Shown: positions 46,866 to 56,640, counted from the stretch's first letter. The stretch: DNA of 64,000 bases from Alteromonas genovensis (GCF_010500895.1 NZ_JAAAWO010000011.1:62001-126000); one strand, 5' to 3'. Program-made: numbers and translations. The notes: generated from the sequence alone by a model not told the origin.

Positions 46866-47351
46866 CTACCGCAACTTTGTTGCACAGCACTGTTTAAACT
46901 TCTTATTGCTGCCACAAAGACATGGCAAGTTCCTACCGTACTTTATTTTTCCACAGTCATCGTGAAGCGTACCATCGTGATAACGCCATTGATTATCCTC
47001 AATAAGGAAATTAGATGTTTCATGCAGCTGAAATAGGCTTTTATTCTCAAAATAAAATGCCGTAAATTCAACGGTATCAAGTGTTGCTTCTTGAGCGGAT
47101 GGGGGCGTTATCTGAAGAGCAAACCACAAGGCGCCATCAGCACTTTGTTTAAGGCTTTCTACGGTTAAGCCTTCTTGTTTTTCACGGGTGTAGGTATTAA
47201 TTACGAATTCGTACTGGTTTGTCGCATATGCTGAAAATCGAGAACGCATAAGTTGCTCTGCACTTTTCGGCGATTTGGTACCATTTAAAAGGGGCTCACA
47301 ACAACGTTCAAAAGAAGCGGAAGAACAACAATAGCAACGCATAACACTCAT
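46866..47351 (-). CDS. ychJ: YchJ family SEC-C motif protein
   Basis: A 161-residue UPF0225/YchJ protein. The N-terminal CYCCSSASFERCCEPLLNG and C-terminal CLCGSNKKFKQCC are SEC-C zinc motifs on either side of an NTF2-like core (RSRFSAYATNQYEFVINTY, VEFTAFYF). The family role is unknown, though SEC-C tails elsewhere bind SecB or ribosomes. The start could be three codons later (MRCYCC). It is a single gene. Confidence 0.9.
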   Translation of the reverse strand: MSVMRCYCCSSASFERCCEPLLNGTKSPKSAEQLMRSRFSAYATNQYEFVINTYTREKQEGLTVESLKQSADGALWFALQITPPSAQEATLDTVEFTAFYFENKSLFQLHETSNFLIEDNQWRYHDGTLHDDCGKIKYGRNLPCLCGSNKKFKQCCATKLR

Positions 47352-47525
47352 CTACACTTAGGGTTTCATGAAGCTATAGTTTATCGCATTACCAGAGGGA
47401 ATTGCGAGGAAGCACTGCGAGAGTGCATATTGAAAGCGTAGCCAAATGAGAGCACTACATTGCCTGATTCCTCTCTATTTTCTTTCCATTTCTTCTCTGT
47501 GCTTTTTCTATGTTTCCTCTTTATA

Positions 47526-47951
47526 TCACCAAGGGCCAACCGCAACATTTTTGCTCTGCTGAGTATTGTCTACTTTTACGTTAACTAAACTCACAGAGTA
47601 AAGTTCACAGAGCTTGCGGATCATGTCGCTGTCTGTGGGTTGTAAGTCTAAATCTATATTTTCAACATACAGCGTTTTACATTGGCCGCCAGTAATGAGC
47701 TTACTTATCCACTCTGGTACTTTCTCTTTCTCAGGCTTTTGAATGCGAATAGCATTTACAACGTCTTTAGAAAACGCAACTGAGTCAGAGAGAAGATAAC
47801 TCCACCCCTTGTCATTTCTTTCTTCAAAGCTTCCTTTTCCTTCACCGGGGAAACCTTCAATGGGTAATGGAAGTTGAACTACATTTTCAACCGCGGTACT
47901 TGATACAGCGTTACGAAGTGCATTGAATCGACAAACTGGTGAATTACTCAT
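47526..47951 (-). CDS. sulA: SulA-like SOS cell division inhibitor (putative)
   Basis: A 141-residue protein with weak but consistent resemblance to SulA. GWSYLLSDSVAFSKDVVNAIRIQKPEKEKVP corresponds to the SulA stretch containing LWLTPQQKLSREWV. Then CKTLYVENIDLDLQPTDSDMIRKL and YSVSLVNVK correspond to the RecA-fold C-terminal half. SulA binds FtsZ and blocks septation during DNA damage. The best support is regulation: two LexA boxes in tandem lie 33 bp upstream. The N-terminal 45 residues are unlike E. coli SulA. Downstream nothing is coupled. An SOS-induced protein of another family remains possible. Confidence 0.65.
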   Translation of the reverse strand: MSNSPVCRFNALRNAVSSTAVENVVQLPLPIEGFPGEGKGSFEERNDKGWSYLLSDSVAFSKDVVNAIRIQKPEKEKVPEWISKLITGGQCKTLYVENIDLDLQPTDSDMIRKLCELYSVSLVNVKVDNTQQSKNVAVGPW

Positions 47952-47984
47952 AGAACATACCTTATTTTTATAAAACCATTTTAA

Positions 47985-48017
47985 CTGTTTAGGTATACAG
48001 TGTGTATGTGTATACAG
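47985..48017 (-). promoter_or_regulatory. Tandem LexA (SOS) boxes
   Basis: On the minus strand the proximal box is CTGTATACCTAAACAG (47985-48000), with the perfect CTGT-N8-ACAG frame. The distal box is CTGTATACACATACAC (48002-48017), which matches CTGTATATATATACAG at 13 of 16 positions. They are one base apart and next to the sulA-like start. Confidence 0.8.
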
Positions 48018-48159
48018 TAGTTGCGATGAGTTCCTTTTGCAAGCAATAGATTGTGTTTTTTTCGAACAACTGCGAGAATTCTATCTAAGTGCTTTTAAAT
48101 AAAAGGAATTTTTATTACGTCGTAAAATTTGAATCTGGTACTGTTCGCTGTTGCAGGTT

Positions 48160-48219
48160 TTAGTACAAGTATTAGTGCAGGTATCAGTACAGGCTTCAGT
48201 ACAGGCGTCATTACAAACA
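48160..48219. repeat. Five tandem 12-bp units between sulA-like gene and yqaA
   Basis: TTAGTACAAGTA, TTAGTGCAGGTA, TCAGTACAGGCT, TCAGTACAGGCG and TCATTACAAACA abut exactly. The period is a multiple of three, but no start codon or ribosome site opens a frame through it. The surrounding 454-bp gap holds only this array, the SOS boxes and the 14-bp repeat. Confidence 0.85.
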
Positions 48220-48330
48220 AAGAGACTAGAGATAGGAAATACCCGTTATTTCTTGTGTACTTTTAAAGTAACCACGGGCTTTTTATGAAAGTGGGCTGCA
48301 CGTTTATTGGTAACCTCACATACATTTGGC

Positions 48331-48360
48331 AGTAAGGTTAAGGCAGTGAGGTTAAGGCAA
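48331..48360. repeat. 14-bp tandem repeat upstream of yqaA
   Basis: AGTAAGGTTAAGGC is followed directly by AGTGAGGTTAAGGC (one mismatch), then by decaying GGCAA-containing copies up to about 48386, close to the yqaA ribosome site. Confidence 0.7.
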
Positions 48361-48405
48361 AGTGATAGGGCAATGAAGGAAAGGCAATTATAAAAAGAGA
48401 GCATA

Positions 48406-48837
48406 ATGAACTTCTTTGTTAATCTTGGTTATGCGGGAATGTTTGTCAGTGCATTTTTGGCTGCCACAATATTGCCCTTTAGTTCAGAAATAGTTATCAC
48501 AGCACTGTATAGCAATGGTCTCTCTGGTTGGGGTTTACTGTTGGTGGCGTCCAGTGGAAATATTCTAGGTGCCCTGGTGAACTACGTACTGGGTTTTAAA
48601 TATGGTAGGGTGGTTGCAACAAAACTTTTAAGAATAAGCGAAAACGCGTTTCTTCGCGCCTCTCACTTTTTTACCCGGTGGGGAAAGTGGAGCCTACTTT
48701 TGTGTTGGGTGCCAATTATTGGCGACCCAATCACGCTAGTAGCAGGAGTGCTTCGCAGTAATTTTTGGTTTTTCCTTTGTGTTGTTACTATGGCGAAAAC
48801 CGCTCGCTATTCACTGCTGCTATTCATTCTGTCATAA
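48406..48837 (+). CDS. yqaA: YqaA family membrane protein (DedA/SNARE-associated-like)
   Basis: A 143-residue hydrophobic protein with about four helices. The family pattern is FLAATILPFSSEIVITALY, ASSGNILGALVNYVLGFKYG and FFTRWGKWSLLLCWVPIIGDPITLVAGVLR. This is a short DedA-like fold, whose relatives move lipid carriers or drive proton-dependent transport. The conserved acidic residue and the WVPIIGDP loop are kept. AGAGAG precedes the ATG. No operon partner. Confidence 0.88.
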   Translation: MNFFVNLGYAGMFVSAFLAATILPFSSEIVITALYSNGLSGWGLLLVASSGNILGALVNYVLGFKYGRVVATKLLRISENAFLRASHFFTRWGKWSLLLCWVPIIGDPITLVAGVLRSNFWFFLCVVTMAKTARYSLLLFILS

Positions 48838-48882
48838 ATCGTTCAGTGCGCTATTGTTGCAGCGCATGCTGAAAGTAAATGT

Positions 48883-49563
48883 TTAAGGATATTGAGGGCT
48901 ATTTGCTTTAGCCGCTGATTTTTTTGCCTGCTTTCGACTTCTTTTCTTTTTGTATGTTATTAACCATTGTTTTGCTCTCGGAGCTAAGACGATGATTCCC
49001 GCTAACCAATACCATATAGGTTCTTGCCAAAAGGTTTTTTGTGACCAACTGAAGTGCAAAAGAGTCAGTGGTAATATGAGATAAATTGCATTGTGGAGCT
49101 GCTGCCAACGCTTCCCCATTTTTCTTTGTAGTACCTTAAAAGAGGTCGCAGTAAGAGCTAATAGTAGCAATAACGCCACCATGCCAACCACAATGTAAGG
49201 GCGGCTAATGAGTTCACTTAGCACTAACGCCATATCAAGCTGAAGTTCAAACAAAATGTAGGTACTTAAATGAGCCAATGCGTAGACGAACACATAAACA
49301 CCAAGCATTCTTCTGAACTGAATGGGAGCAGGGCTACGCATTTGCTTAGCCAATGGGCTGAGCAATAGGGTAATGAATAAAAGGTGAATTGCCCAGATGC
49401 CCGTTTCATTTAACAAAGTATCCACTGGGTCCGGCCCTAACGTATCGGTAATTCCAGCGTAGAACAGCCACACTAAGTAACCGAGAGCTACTACGTGAAT
49501 AACTGATTTAATTGAACGTCTGAGCCATGGAGACAGTCGCAGGGGGGCTTTCCTAGGTGCCAT
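48883..49563 (-). CDS. msrQ: Heme-binding membrane subunit MsrQ (YedZ)
   Basis: A 226-residue membrane protein with six helices. ETGIWAIHLLFITLLLSPL, FRRMLGVYVFVYALAHLSTYI and RWQQLHNAIYLILPLTLLHF hold the conserved histidines that bind heme. It passes electrons from quinol to the periplasmic MsrP. A basic tail (KKKRSRKQAKKSAAK) ends the protein. It starts 1 bp after the msrP stop, the standard msrPQ arrangement. Confidence 0.93.
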   Translation of the reverse strand: MAPRKAPLRLSPWLRRSIKSVIHVVALGYLVWLFYAGITDTLGPDPVDTLLNETGIWAIHLLFITLLLSPLAKQMRSPAPIQFRRMLGVYVFVYALAHLSTYILFELQLDMALVLSELISRPYIVVGMVALLLLLALTATSFKVLQRKMGKRWQQLHNAIYLILPLTLLHFSWSQKTFWQEPIWYWLAGIIVLAPRAKQWLITYKKKRSRKQAKKSAAKANSPQYP

Positions 49564-49564
49564 C

Positions 49565-50572
49565 TTAGTAAAACTTTGCCAAATTCATGTCAGAATACAG
49601 AGGGGCCACTTCTGAGTACCCATTGAACATCTGTGTTTCTATTCGATTTCGAGATAAAAGACCACCAGAGGTAATTCGACGTTCGCTCGCCTGACTCCAT
49701 CGAGGGTGAGAGACTTTAGGATTCACGTTGGCATAAAAGCCGTATTCATTTGAGGCAAGTCGATTCCACGTCGTTGGAGGTTGTTTATCTGTCAAACGGA
49801 TACGCACCACAGACTTAATACTTTTAAACCCATACTTCCAAGGCACAACCAATCGAATTGGGGCTCCGTTTTGTGGAGGCAGGGTTTTCCCGTATAAGCC
49901 AACCGACATCAGCGTTAATGGATGCATAGCCTCATCTAAGCGTAAGCCTTCAACATAGGGGTATTCAATGCCGCCACCCAAAAATCGATTACTTTGCCCT
50001 GGCATTTGTTCTGGATCATACAGAGTCTCAAACGCCACGTACTTTGCTGACATTAATGGATCGGCTTGTTTGATAAGTGCTGCTAATTCAAACCCTATCC
50101 AAGGCACCACCATCGACCACGCTTCTACACAGCGCAAACGATAAATGCGCTCTTGCAGTGGAAAGCGCTTTGTCAGTGAGTCATGGTCGAGAACTAATGG
50201 CTTTTTAACTAAACCATCTATTTTCAATGTCCATGGGTCGGTTTTAAACTCACTGGCGTTCTCTGCTGGGGCATCTTTAGATGTGCCAAACTCGTAAAAA
50301 TTATTGTATGACGTGATTTTCTTTTCTGGGGTTCGAGTCTCATTAATTTGATACTGACTAGGTTTGGTAAAATCAAGCGGCTTACTTTGAAAGGTTGCTT
50401 TCTCTTTCTCATCTTCCCAAAACCAGTCAGCCGCACTTGCAGATTGTGCAAGTAGCGTTGACGCGCCGACAAACCCAAAAGACTTAAGCAATGACCTCCG
50501 GTTCATATAAACACTTTCATCGGTAACATGATTGTCGGTTAGGTTTACAGATGGTTTAAACGGTTTAGACAT
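49565..50572 (-). CDS. msrP: Periplasmic methionine-sulfoxide reductase MsrP (YedY)
   Basis: A 335-residue molybdopterin enzyme. The twin-arginine signal is [20 protein letters not shown] (R25, R26), ending AQSASA. The molybdenum ligand cysteine lies in [52 protein letters not shown] and [11 protein letters not shown] match E. coli. It reduces methionine sulfoxide in oxidised periplasmic proteins with electrons from MsrQ. It is the first gene of the pair. Confidence 0.95.
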   Translation of the reverse strand: MSKPFKPSVNLTDNHVTDESVYMNRRSLLKSFGFVGASTLLAQSASAADWFWEDEKEKATFQSKPLDFTKPSQYQINETRTPEKKITSYNNFYEFGTSKDAPAENASEFKTDPWTLKIDGLVKKPLVLDHDSLTKRFPLQERIYRLRCVEAWSMVVPWIGFELAALIKQADPLMSAKYVAFETLYDPEQMPGQSNRFLGGGIEYPYVEGLRLDEAMHPLTLMSVGLYGKTLPPQNGAPIRLVVPWKYGFKSIKSVVRIRLTDKQPPTTWNRLASNEYGFYANVNPKVSHPRWSQASERRITSGGLLSRNRIETQMFNGYSEVAPLYSDMNLAKFY

Positions 50573-50977
50573 ACTTACACCATAATTATTGAGCGCGCTT
50601 AGATATTAAAAACTGAAAAGCAGTTTACGTCGACTGCGCGCGAAGGCACCGAGATTACATTACTTACGTGAATACAAGGTTTTAGGATTGCATCATTTAA
50701 TACACGCCTAGTACCACACGCCTAGTATTACACGCGCGAATTTTATAAAAAGTAACTTCAGATTTAACATGTATAAAATAAGACCCAGTTAATAACAATA
50801 AAATTTCATGAATTAAAAAGAACACAGCAAACCGCTATGGTCCCGAATTTAGATAATAAGTGAAGCTAAATAAACTCAAAATGCTTTTTATGCATAGTAA
50901 TCAATAGCTTTAGCTTGTTCTGAAAATAAAAAGCGCGTAGCTTGAACGATTTACCTATTTAAATAACAAGTCTAAAA
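50573..50977. other. msrP-RDD divergent intergenic region
   Basis: 405 bp without a gene. It holds a 14-bp tandem repeat (50702-50735) and an AT-rich stretch before the RDD gene. I see no convincing promoter or operator. Confidence 0.35.
50702..50735. repeat. 14-bp tandem repeat upstream of msrP
   Basis: ACACGCCTAGTACC is followed by ACACGCCTAGTATT and a partial third copy ACACGC. It lies about 130 bp upstream of the msrP start. Confidence 0.75.
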
Positions 50978-52036
50978 ATGAAAGCCAACGAAATAGAGCA
51001 ATTAGCGCTGTCTGGCTCAGAAACCAGAAATGTAATAACCCCGTATGCCTTTAAAGTTGACCAAGCGCTATTAGGCATTCCTTTGGCTCCACCTATTAAA
51101 CGCGCAATGGCAATGATCATTGATGTCATTTTAATATTTATGGCTGCAAAACTTAGCGCAACGTTAATTGCCTTTGTTGCTGCGATGGCTTTTTATAAAG
51201 GCACAGCACAACAATACCTTCCTAAAATGTCGTCGTTTTGGCGCAGAACCCTTAAGCTTTCTGCAGCAGGCTTTTTATTTGTAAGCTCGCTAACGGTACT
51301 CTCGTTAGCAATAGACTTTTTTGAAGACGACAGCACTCTACAAGGAATACAAATAAACAAAGCAGAACAAACAGATGAGTTAAGTGAGCATGATAAATCA
51401 ATAATTCGCACATATTTAGCGCAAACAGACGACGACAAAAATTGCGATGCTATTTGCCAAAGTGCTGCTAGCGCTAATTTAGTTGCTCAATTGCCTGAAC
51501 TTGCTGAAATTGAAGACACTGGAAATAGTCAAGCTGCTCGAGCGCTATTGCACTTAATGGTTATAGCTGATGATGAACCTATTGCAGCAGATGATGTTGA
51601 AAGTGTAGATTTAGCGCCAGAGAGTATGACGGGGCAAAATACAAACGAAAATACAAACGAAAACAATACAACACCTGTAACCAGTATCTTGCAGTGGGGC
51701 AAAGGTATTATACAAGACCTAGGTTTAGGTTTTGGTTGGGCTGCAGTTTACTTTACCTTATTCTCGTTACTTTGGCGCGGGCAAACTCCAGGTAAAAAAG
51801 TGTGTAATATTCGCGTGGTTTCACTAAACGGTGAGCCACTTGGCATGCTTGATTGCTTTGGCCGGTACGGCGGTTACGGAGCAGGTTTTGCGACGGGGTT
51901 ATTAGGCTTTTTACAGGTTTATTGGGATCCAAACAGACAAGCCATTCAGGATAAAATATCAGCCACCGTGGTTATTCAGGGGAGTGTGAACCAAGTTGTA
52001 AATGCAACAACTGTTGCTGATGCGGTTAACAATTAG
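50978..52036 (+). CDS. RDD family membrane protein
   Basis: A 352-residue protein. The RDD first helix is PPIKRAMAMIIDVILIFMAAKL (Arg and Asp kept). A second helix lies near 95-112. A long acidic soluble insert (about 115-245, with NTNENTNENN) follows, then a helix and LLWRGQTPGKKVCNIRVVSLNG and the last hydrophobic part. The RDD domain is thus split by an unusually large insert. Function unknown; some RDD proteins act in ion exchange. It is convergent with the dGTPase gene. Confidence 0.8.
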   Translation: MKANEIEQLALSGSETRNVITPYAFKVDQALLGIPLAPPIKRAMAMIIDVILIFMAAKLSATLIAFVAAMAFYKGTAQQYLPKMSSFWRRTLKLSAAGFLFVSSLTVLSLAIDFFEDDSTLQGIQINKAEQTDELSEHDKSIIRTYLAQTDDDKNCDAICQSAASANLVAQLPELAEIEDTGNSQAARALLHLMVIADDEPIAADDVESVDLAPESMTGQNTNENTNENNTTPVTSILQWGKGIIQDLGLGFGWAAVYFTLFSLLWRGQTPGKKVCNIRVVSLNGEPLGMLDCFGRYGGYGAGFATGLLGFLQVYWDPNRQAIQDKISATVVIQGSVNQVVNATTVADAVNN

Positions 52037-52077
52037 CCTTGGCAACATAACCTAATAACCTTGTTCTACCCCTAGCG

Positions 52078-53421
52078 CTAGATATGGAAACTGTCTTGAA
52101 TGCCGCCTTGTTTAGGTGAAAATATACTGCTGTAAAGGCGAGATGCAAATTCGTCAGTCATACCTGATATATAGTCGGCAAGCACACGCATGCCGTTTCC
52201 CGCTTCCTCTGCTTTACGCCAGCGCTCTTGTGTGTTTTCTGGCAGCAAGCGGGCAGGATCTGAGGCAAAGGCTTCAAAGAGTTCCATCACCACCAATTGG
52301 CCTTTATATTCTAACAGCTGAACATCAGGGCGGCGTATTACCTTTCTAAACACAAATCGCTTAAATAGCGCCAATGCTTCACCAAAGCCTTGAGGCATGG
52401 TGGCATTAAAGGCTAATAGCGGATGAGAAAACCCGTCTACTTTTTGAATTTCGATAGCAGTAATAAAGCTGTTTACCAGCGCGCCAATAGCATTTTTACG
52501 CTCGTGGTGGGCGTGACTAAACAATTTTGTGGTCAGCGATTCGATATTATCTGAAAGCCATGGAATAGACAGCGCTTTTAATGGGTTCGTCACATCTTCT
52601 ATGAAATGCGCTTTTTGCACCATATCCATGACAATGGCATCTTCTAAATCGTGGATGCCGTAGGCAATATCATCCGCCAGCTCCATAATAGAACAATCAA
52701 ATGACTTGAAGCAGGTTTTACTGTGGGCACTTGTACTGCCAGTAAATTGCATAAACAACTGTTTATCGTCATTGTTTAGCGGAGCAAGCAGCCAATCGAA
52801 CAAGGACTTATCACATTGAAATAAACCTTTGGGCGGGTGCCAATCATCGGCTTTAACTTGGCGCAATGATTGAGGCCGAGGGCCTACAGCCTCTTTAGTA
52901 TGCAGAGTATTTATGAAGTTGGGGTATTTAACTAACCCCAACATACTGCGTCGGCATAAATTCATGCCATGGTCGGCCGTGTAAGGCTCCAACTGAGTAA
53001 CAATACGAAACGTTTGACCGTTACCTTCAAAACCACCGTGTTCATGCATCATGTAGTTGAGAGCAATTTCTCCACCATGACCAAAAGGAGGGTGGCCAAT
53101 GTCATGAGCCAAACAGATGGTTTCAATTAACGTAGGGTCGAGTACTAAGTCTTTGGCGATATCGGGAAATTTGTTCCAAAGCTGCGCGGTGATCCCCGTA
53201 CCTATTTGAGCGGCCTCTAAAGAGTGCGTCAGTCGAGTTCGGTAAAAATCACTTAAACCAACGCCTAATACCTGTGTTTTTGCTTGCAGCCTTCGAAAAG
53301 CGGCGCTGTGGAGTACTCTTGCTTTATCTCTTTGGTAAGGATTTCTGTGATCGCCGTCTCTCGATTCGCTGCGTGGAAGGCGACGCTCGTGTAAATCTAA
53401 TTCCCATTGAGATATCGGCAC
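52078..53421 (-). CDS. dgt: dGTPase-family deoxynucleoside triphosphohydrolase
   Basis: A 447-residue HD-domain enzyme. The metal site is formed by [32 protein letters not shown] and [38 protein letters not shown] is the family N-terminal signature. It releases triphosphate from dNTPs, lowering dGTP. It is shorter than E. coli Dgt (505) and more like the Shewanella/Vibrio group, some members of which are reported to starve phages of dGTP. It lies 19 bp after yfbR, so alaA-yfbR-dgt may be one operon. Confidence 0.88.
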   Translation of the reverse strand: MPISQWELDLHERRLPRSESRDGDHRNPYQRDKARVLHSAAFRRLQAKTQVLGVGLSDFYRTRLTHSLEAAQIGTGITAQLWNKFPDIAKDLVLDPTLIETICLAHDIGHPPFGHGGEIALNYMMHEHGGFEGNGQTFRIVTQLEPYTADHGMNLCRRSMLGLVKYPNFINTLHTKEAVGPRPQSLRQVKADDWHPPKGLFQCDKSLFDWLLAPLNNDDKQLFMQFTGSTSAHSKTCFKSFDCSIMELADDIAYGIHDLEDAIVMDMVQKAHFIEDVTNPLKALSIPWLSDNIESLTTKLFSHAHHERKNAIGALVNSFITAIEIQKVDGFSHPLLAFNATMPQGFGEALALFKRFVFRKVIRRPDVQLLEYKGQLVVMELFEAFASDPARLLPENTQERWRKAEEAGNGMRVLADYISGMTDEFASRLYSSIFSPKQGGIQDSFHI

Positions 53422-53440
53422 AGTAGCTCCTTTTTGAATG

Positions 53441-54040
53441 TTACATTTCGTCTTGGGTTATTTCATCAAGACTCAACGAAAAGCTCGGTACATATTGAGT
53501 GAGAAAATAATCCACTTCTTCCGAATGATACTCTTTCAAAATTTTGTCCAAGCGTTTCTTTGCTAGCGTAAATTCGCGATTTCCAGCGGCAATTTCTTCT
53601 AACGTTTTTAGATAAGCACACAGCACATCCGCTGCTTTCACAATAAAGGCATCTTCTGGGTTATGGTTTTGCGAATCTATCAGCGCAGCATAGTCATCGC
53701 GAAAAGATTCAGGCGCCATTTCAATGAGCTTATTTTCCGCTATCTTTTCTATCTTTTTATATTCTTCCTTTATCGCCGGATTAAAATACTTCACTGGCGT
53801 GGGAAGATCGCCAGTCAGTACCTCAGATACGTCATGAAACATGGCCATAGTGGCGATACGCTCTGGATTAACGGTGCCACCGAAAAATTTATTTTTGATA
53901 AGCGCAAGGGCATGAGCAACCATTGCCACCTGTAAGCTGTGTTCCTGCACATTTTCGGTACGCACATTGTGCATCAGAGGCCAACGGTTAATTAACTTAA
54001 GCCGAGATAAGTGAGCAAAGAAATGACTTCTATCTGACAT
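53441..54040 (-). CDS. yfbR: 5'-deoxynucleotidase YfbR
   Basis: A 199-residue HD-domain phosphatase. [26 protein letters not shown] and [22 protein letters not shown] carry the metal-binding His/Asp residues; [15 protein letters not shown] completes the site. It dephosphorylates deoxynucleoside 5'-monophosphates. The ATG chosen has GGAG 7 nt upstream and gives the family start [14 protein letters not shown]; a longer start would add 13 residues. It begins 1 bp after the alaA stop, as in E. coli. Confidence 0.95.
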   Translation of the reverse strand: MSDRSHFFAHLSRLKLINRWPLMHNVRTENVQEHSLQVAMVAHALALIKNKFFGGTVNPERIATMAMFHDVSEVLTGDLPTPVKYFNPAIKEEYKKIEKIAENKLIEMAPESFRDDYAALIDSQNHNPEDAFIVKAADVLCAYLKTLEEIAAGNREFTLAKKRLDKILKEYHSEEVDYFLTQYVPSFSLSLDEITQDEM

Positions 54041-54041
54041 A

Positions 54042-55262
54042 TTAAGCTCCCTGCTTGTAGGTTCTAAAGAAATTTCCAATTCTATGCAGAGCAGGCACTA
54101 AAACGTCACTGTGAGGTAAAAATACCAAGCGGAAGTAAATGCCACTATTAAGGTTAAATGCTTTGCCATGTACCAGCAGAATTTTTTCCGAGCTAAGCAA
54201 GTCTAAAATCATTTGCTCATCGTTGTGAATGTTGAATTTTTTCTCGTCCACTCGGGCAAAGCAGTACATAGCGCCTTTAGGTTTAACGCAGTGTATGCCA
54301 TCGATGCCGTTAAGCATGTCAGTAGTCACATCTCGCTGAATACGCAGCCGGCCGTTTTCGTTTACCAAGTCGTTAATACTTTGGTATCCACCAAGCGCAG
54401 TTTGAATCGCACTTTGACAAGGTACGTTTGCGCACATTCTCATTGAAGAGAGAATGTTGAGCCCTTCAATATAGTCAGAGGCCAGTCGCTTGTTACCACT
54501 AACCAATAGCCAGCCAGCGCGAAATCCGGCTACACGGTAGTTCTTACTCAAACCACTAAAAGTAACAAAAAACACGTCATCGGCTAGCGACGCAATGCTA
54601 GTGTGTTTCGCATCGTCGTAAAGAATTTTATCGTAAATTTCATCACTGAATACAACAAGTCCATGTTGCCGCGCTAATTCAACAATGTCTTGAAGTAGCG
54701 CTTCATCGTACACAGCTCCCGTGGGGTTATTCGGGTTAATAAGAACAATTGCACGGGTTTTGCTGGTGATCTTACTTTTAATATCATCAAGGTCAGGAAA
54801 CCAATCGGCCTGTTCATCGCAATGATAATGAACCGGAGAGCCTGACGATAGACTTACCGCTGCTGTCCAAAGAGGATAGTCAGGACTTGGGATAAGTACT
54901 TCGTCACCATGATTAAGCAGCGCTTGCATCGCCATCATAATGAGTTCGCTTACCCCGTTACCAATATAAACATCGTCAACGCGAATATCTTTGATATTTC
55001 GCTGTTGATAGTACTGCATAACTGCTACACGCGCCGCGTAAATTCCCGTCGAGTCTGAATACCCTTGAGAAGTCGGCAGATTATGAATAACGTCTTTCAC
55101 TATGTCGTCGGGGGCTTCAAAGCCAAACGGGGCAGGGTTACCGATATTCAATTTCAATATGCGATGACCTTCGTCTTCCATCTTTTTAGCTTGTGCTGCT
55201 ATTGGGCCTCGAATGTCATAACAAACGTTATCTAATTTATGTGAGCGAGATACAGTTTTCAT
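54042..55262 (-). CDS. alaA: Glutamate-pyruvate aminotransferase AlaA (YfbQ)
   Basis: A 406-residue class I aminotransferase. [18 protein letters not shown], the [14 protein letters not shown] cofactor loop, and the PLP lysine in [17 protein letters not shown] are conserved; FRLVFLPH carries the carboxylate-binding arginine. It makes alanine from pyruvate and glutamate. The start [20 protein letters not shown] is the family start. It is the first gene of alaA-yfbR. Confidence 0.95.
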   Translation of the reverse strand: MKTVSRSHKLDNVCYDIRGPIAAQAKKMEDEGHRILKLNIGNPAPFGFEAPDDIVKDVIHNLPTSQGYSDSTGIYAARVAVMQYYQQRNIKDIRVDDVYIGNGVSELIMMAMQALLNHGDEVLIPSPDYPLWTAAVSLSSGSPVHYHCDEQADWFPDLDDIKSKITSKTRAIVLINPNNPTGAVYDEALLQDIVELARQHGLVVFSDEIYDKILYDDAKHTSIASLADDVFFVTFSGLSKNYRVAGFRAGWLLVSGNKRLASDYIEGLNILSSMRMCANVPCQSAIQTALGGYQSINDLVNENGRLRIQRDVTTDMLNGIDGIHCVKPKGAMYCFARVDEKKFNIHNDEQMILDLLSSEKILLVHGKAFNLNSGIYFRLVFLPHSDVLVPALHRIGNFFRTYKQGA

Positions 55263-55543
55263 GGTCTATCTGGTTGATTTACATGCCTTGAGATTATCGC
55301 AATCCACAGTGAGATGCGACGGCAATTTAGAAGAATTCAGTGAATGGCGACACTTTTTAGCCCTTATTGCACAAATTGCGAACAATAATGATGATGGCTA
55401 TCCTTATGACTATTCTTTTGGCTATAAAGTTATAAAATTTATGTTAATAACTTGTGAACTTATTCATATAAGCCTATCGTAAGAATAAGGTGTTTATAAA
55501 AACACCAAGAAAAAGCAAGTTTATCATCAGAGGTGATTTTAAT

Positions 55544-56338
55544 ATGTCGCACCATTTTAAAGAAACTCCAGAAAATGCGATTACTCAAAGTGGCATTGCG
55601 CGTGTCATTCCCTGTAAAGAATTAGATGTTGGCGACCCGATAAAATGGCTGTCGTTGGCGTTGCGAGACGCCATGCGAGCGCCAGGATTAACAGTGTTTT
55701 ATGGTGTACTATTCGCCGTTATTCCATGGTTCATCATGTACTTGGTTGAAATGACGGGCTGGCACTTGGTTATTCTGCCTGCCATTGTTTGCTTCATGTT
55801 GATAGGCCCGTTTTTAGCGGCAGGTCTTTACGATGTAAGCTGGGAAATGGAAAAAGGCCACAAACCTACGTTAAGACATTCATTGCGAGCAATGCGAAGA
55901 AATGCATTTAATGAGTGGGGGTTTGCGCTACTCATCATGGTCATGATGATTTTTTGGCTACGTGTAGCGTCGCTAATCCATGCACTTTATCCTCCTTATA
56001 TAGATAACAATCTTGAGAGCTTGCTACCGTTTTTAGTGTTGGGCACCTTAGTTGGGGCTGCATTTACGATGATCATGCTGTTTATTACTGCATTCACTCA
56101 GCCAATACTCATGGAACGGAAAGTCGACCTTGCTACCGCCGTGCTAACGAGTGTTAATGCAGTGTGGTTAAATAAAGTACCCATGTTGATTTGGGCGGCA
56201 ATAATCTTCTCGGCCGTCGCTATAGGATTTGTCACTGGGTTTGTCGGTTTTATCATTCTAATGCCGCTTATCGGATATGGGTCTTGGCATGCATATATTG
56301 ATGCGATAGAAACTAAAGTCGAAAGAAAATATGAGTAA
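55544..56338 (+). CDS. DUF2189 family integral membrane protein
   Basis: A 264-residue protein with about six membrane helices. The DUF2189 pattern is WLSLALRDAMRAPGLTVFYGVLF, FLAAGLYDVSWEMEKGH, NEWGFALLIMVMMIFWLRVA and a last LMPLIGYGSWHAYIDAI. AGAGGTGA 7 nt before the ATG fixes the start; upstream sequence (281-bp gap from alaA) shows no other gene. Function unknown; members often lie near respiratory genes, but not here. Confidence 0.85.
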   Translation: MSHHFKETPENAITQSGIARVIPCKELDVGDPIKWLSLALRDAMRAPGLTVFYGVLFAVIPWFIMYLVEMTGWHLVILPAIVCFMLIGPFLAAGLYDVSWEMEKGHKPTLRHSLRAMRRNAFNEWGFALLIMVMMIFWLRVASLIHALYPPYIDNNLESLLPFLVLGTLVGAAFTMIMLFITAFTQPILMERKVDLATAVLTSVNAVWLNKVPMLIWAAIIFSAVAIGFVTGFVGFIILMPLIGYGSWHAYIDAIETKVERKYE

Positions 56339-56640
56339 AGTGTAGTTTTGTTACAAAATAAAGTGGTGTTTCAGTGTGAAAAATAATCTGAAATGCCATT
56401 TTTTTTGTTAAAATTTCAGAATTGGAGGTGAGGAAATACTTTTTTTAGACTTTAGTACTAGAGTTTTTTGTTCACGATTTTAGATTTGTAATATCATCCA
56501 GGAATAAAGATTTTAATGAAATTTTTATTTTTCAGATACTTAAAGTTTTAAATATGTATTAACAACTCAATTTACTGCAAATTTACCTGCCTTACACAAC
56601 ATTACAACAGAAAAATTTTCAGTCTTGGTGCATAACTAAT
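56339..56640. other. AT-rich intergenic region before the DUF3718 gene
   Basis: About 300 bp, strongly AT-rich with homopolymer T and A runs. No frame, repeat or clear promoter is recognised. Confidence 0.35.

Noticed and set aside
48160..48219. 12-bp array as a CRISPR or iteron origin
   Set aside because: Units abut without spacers, and no replication initiator gene or DnaA box cluster is present.
55261..55482. 73-residue frame between alaA and the DUF2189 gene
   Set aside because: It overlaps the alaA start codon region, lacks a ribosome site and looks non-protein in composition.
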